The position numbers and the translations under genes are program-made. A DNA stretch of 64,000 nt from Timema cristinae. Lineage: Eukaryota; Arthropoda; Insecta; Phasmatodea; Timematidae. Shown here piece after piece: positions 63,460-64,000 of this stretch. The stretch covers positions 19,128,390-19,192,389 of the forward strand of contig JBCFYV010002255.1 in the NCBI GenBank assembly GCA_039000515.1. The letters run 5' to 3'. Each line of letters opens with the position of its first letter. Position 1 is the stretch's first letter. The notes below the pieces were generated by a model. It was not told where the DNA came from, searched no databases, and saw only the letters and a list, made by a program, of their open reading frames with translations.

Positions 63460-63682
63460 ATTAATATTCATCATCTTTCCGTGAATACCTTATTGTACTC
63501 TGCGTCTCTCTCTTCCTTAAGATAAATTATTCATATGTATATGATTGTAATTAGTTACCGACCTTATTCCACACCGCTTCGTTTTTGAATATAGTTCACT
63601 CTAAACGATATTTGTTACAAGTTTTAACAGATCCGAACGTGAATCCATTAAGAGAATTTGGAGGTAAGTATACTCCAAATTA

Positions 63683-63941
63683 CCCGCCTCGGTGGCGTAG
63701 TTGGCTAACGCGCTTGTCGTATTGAGCTCGACTGCTGAGGACGGGGAGATCGAGGTTCGAATCTCTGTCGGGTGAACTGGGGGTGGTTTCTCCTAAATGG
63801 TTTTACACTCTCCCTCCACGCAAATGCGGGTTCACATCCTCTAATTCAACCTTACCAATTCCTAAATCCATTAACGTAATTAGTACTTAAAGCGTATAAA
63901 CCGAACGGGTAGTAAGACGCGGTGCTAATATAATAATTATT
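63683..63941 (+). mobile_element. SINE family A, full length
   Basis: CCGCCTCGGTGGCGTAGTTG head, GAGGTTCGAATCTCTG B-box region, GGGTGAACTGGGGGTGG, and tail CCGAACGGGTAGTAAGACGC followed by TAATATAATAATTATT. Confidence 0.92.
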
Positions 63942-64000
63942 CGCGTGGAGGGAGATTGGGGAACCATGTAGGAAAACACATTACCAGCATCTTTTGTCAC
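63942..64000 (-). mobile_element. SINE family A/C body fragment at window edge
   Basis: TCGCGTGGAGGGAGATTGGG and AACCATGTAGGAAAAC match the antisense body of a family A/C SINE that continues beyond the window. Confidence 0.55.

Noticed and set aside
1..64000. CRISPR array, bacterial operons or prophage
   Set aside because: The tandem arrays have no spacer/repeat pattern of CRISPR. There are no Shine-Dalgarno-linked gene runs, and the SINE, Helitron and MITE content is eukaryotic.

Overview
This is an AT-rich animal (arthropod) nuclear sequence with no sign of bacterial or viral gene organisation. It is dominated by interspersed repeats: tRNA-headed SINEs, MITEs, Helitron-like elements, decayed hAT, pogo, mariner and Harbinger copies, LINE fragments and microsatellites. 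The peptides encoded by chance in the commonest SINE resemble, from memory, repeat-derived predicted proteins of stick insects (Timema and relatives). An insect, possibly polyneopteran, is therefore my guess; no gene in the window proves it.

Only one convincing protein-coding exon is visible: the first coding exon of an unidentified gene at 40945-41249 (+ strand). It has a good start context, an upstream in-frame stop and a GTAAGT splice donor, and it is preceded by a GC-richer putative promoter and 5' leader. No downstream exon was recognised, so most of the right half may be intron or intergenic sequence. Three other GC-richer islands carry TATA boxes with correctly spaced initiator-like bases (about 5.15 kb minus, 7.8 kb plus, 20.3 kb minus). 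They are promoter candidates without an identified gene.

SINE names used here (mine, not database names). Family A: long-variable-arm, tRNA-Leu/Ser-like head, young. Family B: tRNA-Arg(TCT)-like head, young, with clear target-site duplications. Family C: older and diverged, with a head homologous to A. All three end in the same 3' tail, which contains the small hairpin CCCGAACGGG and the GACGCGGTGCTAA end followed by (TAA)n. Family D: a separate tRNA-like head with a body containing CCGTAGCACAACTTCCTT. Family E: a tRNA-like head, TGGTGTAGTGGTTAG. Family F: a GTAGCTCAGTCAGTAG head.

Layout. 0-5 kb: minisatellite, Helitrons and SINEs, with one Helitron inside a SINE. 5-14 kb: SINE nests, a Jockey-type LINE fragment at 8.8 kb, a perfect CTCF-like motif at 10.16 kb and an RT fragment at 12.2-13.7 kb. 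14-20 kb: a Harbinger element inside a SINE, MITEs and a long dispersed repeat. 19.8-20.6 kb: a 38-bp minisatellite beside a TATA-type promoter candidate. 21-31 kb: old SINEs, a 38-bp TATCGATA array split by a SINE, and hAT and mariner remnants. 31.3-33.7 kb: a 2.4-kb element with terminal inverted repeats. 36.5-37.6 kb: a tRNA-like foldback and a hairpin MITE. 39-42.5 kb: the one gene start, with a hAT in the putative intron. 42.9-64 kb: inverted MITE and SINE pairs, a pogo-like element, a large ATACA-type simple-repeat block and further SINEs. The elements do not form a pathway; the layout is best read as a record of nested insertions.
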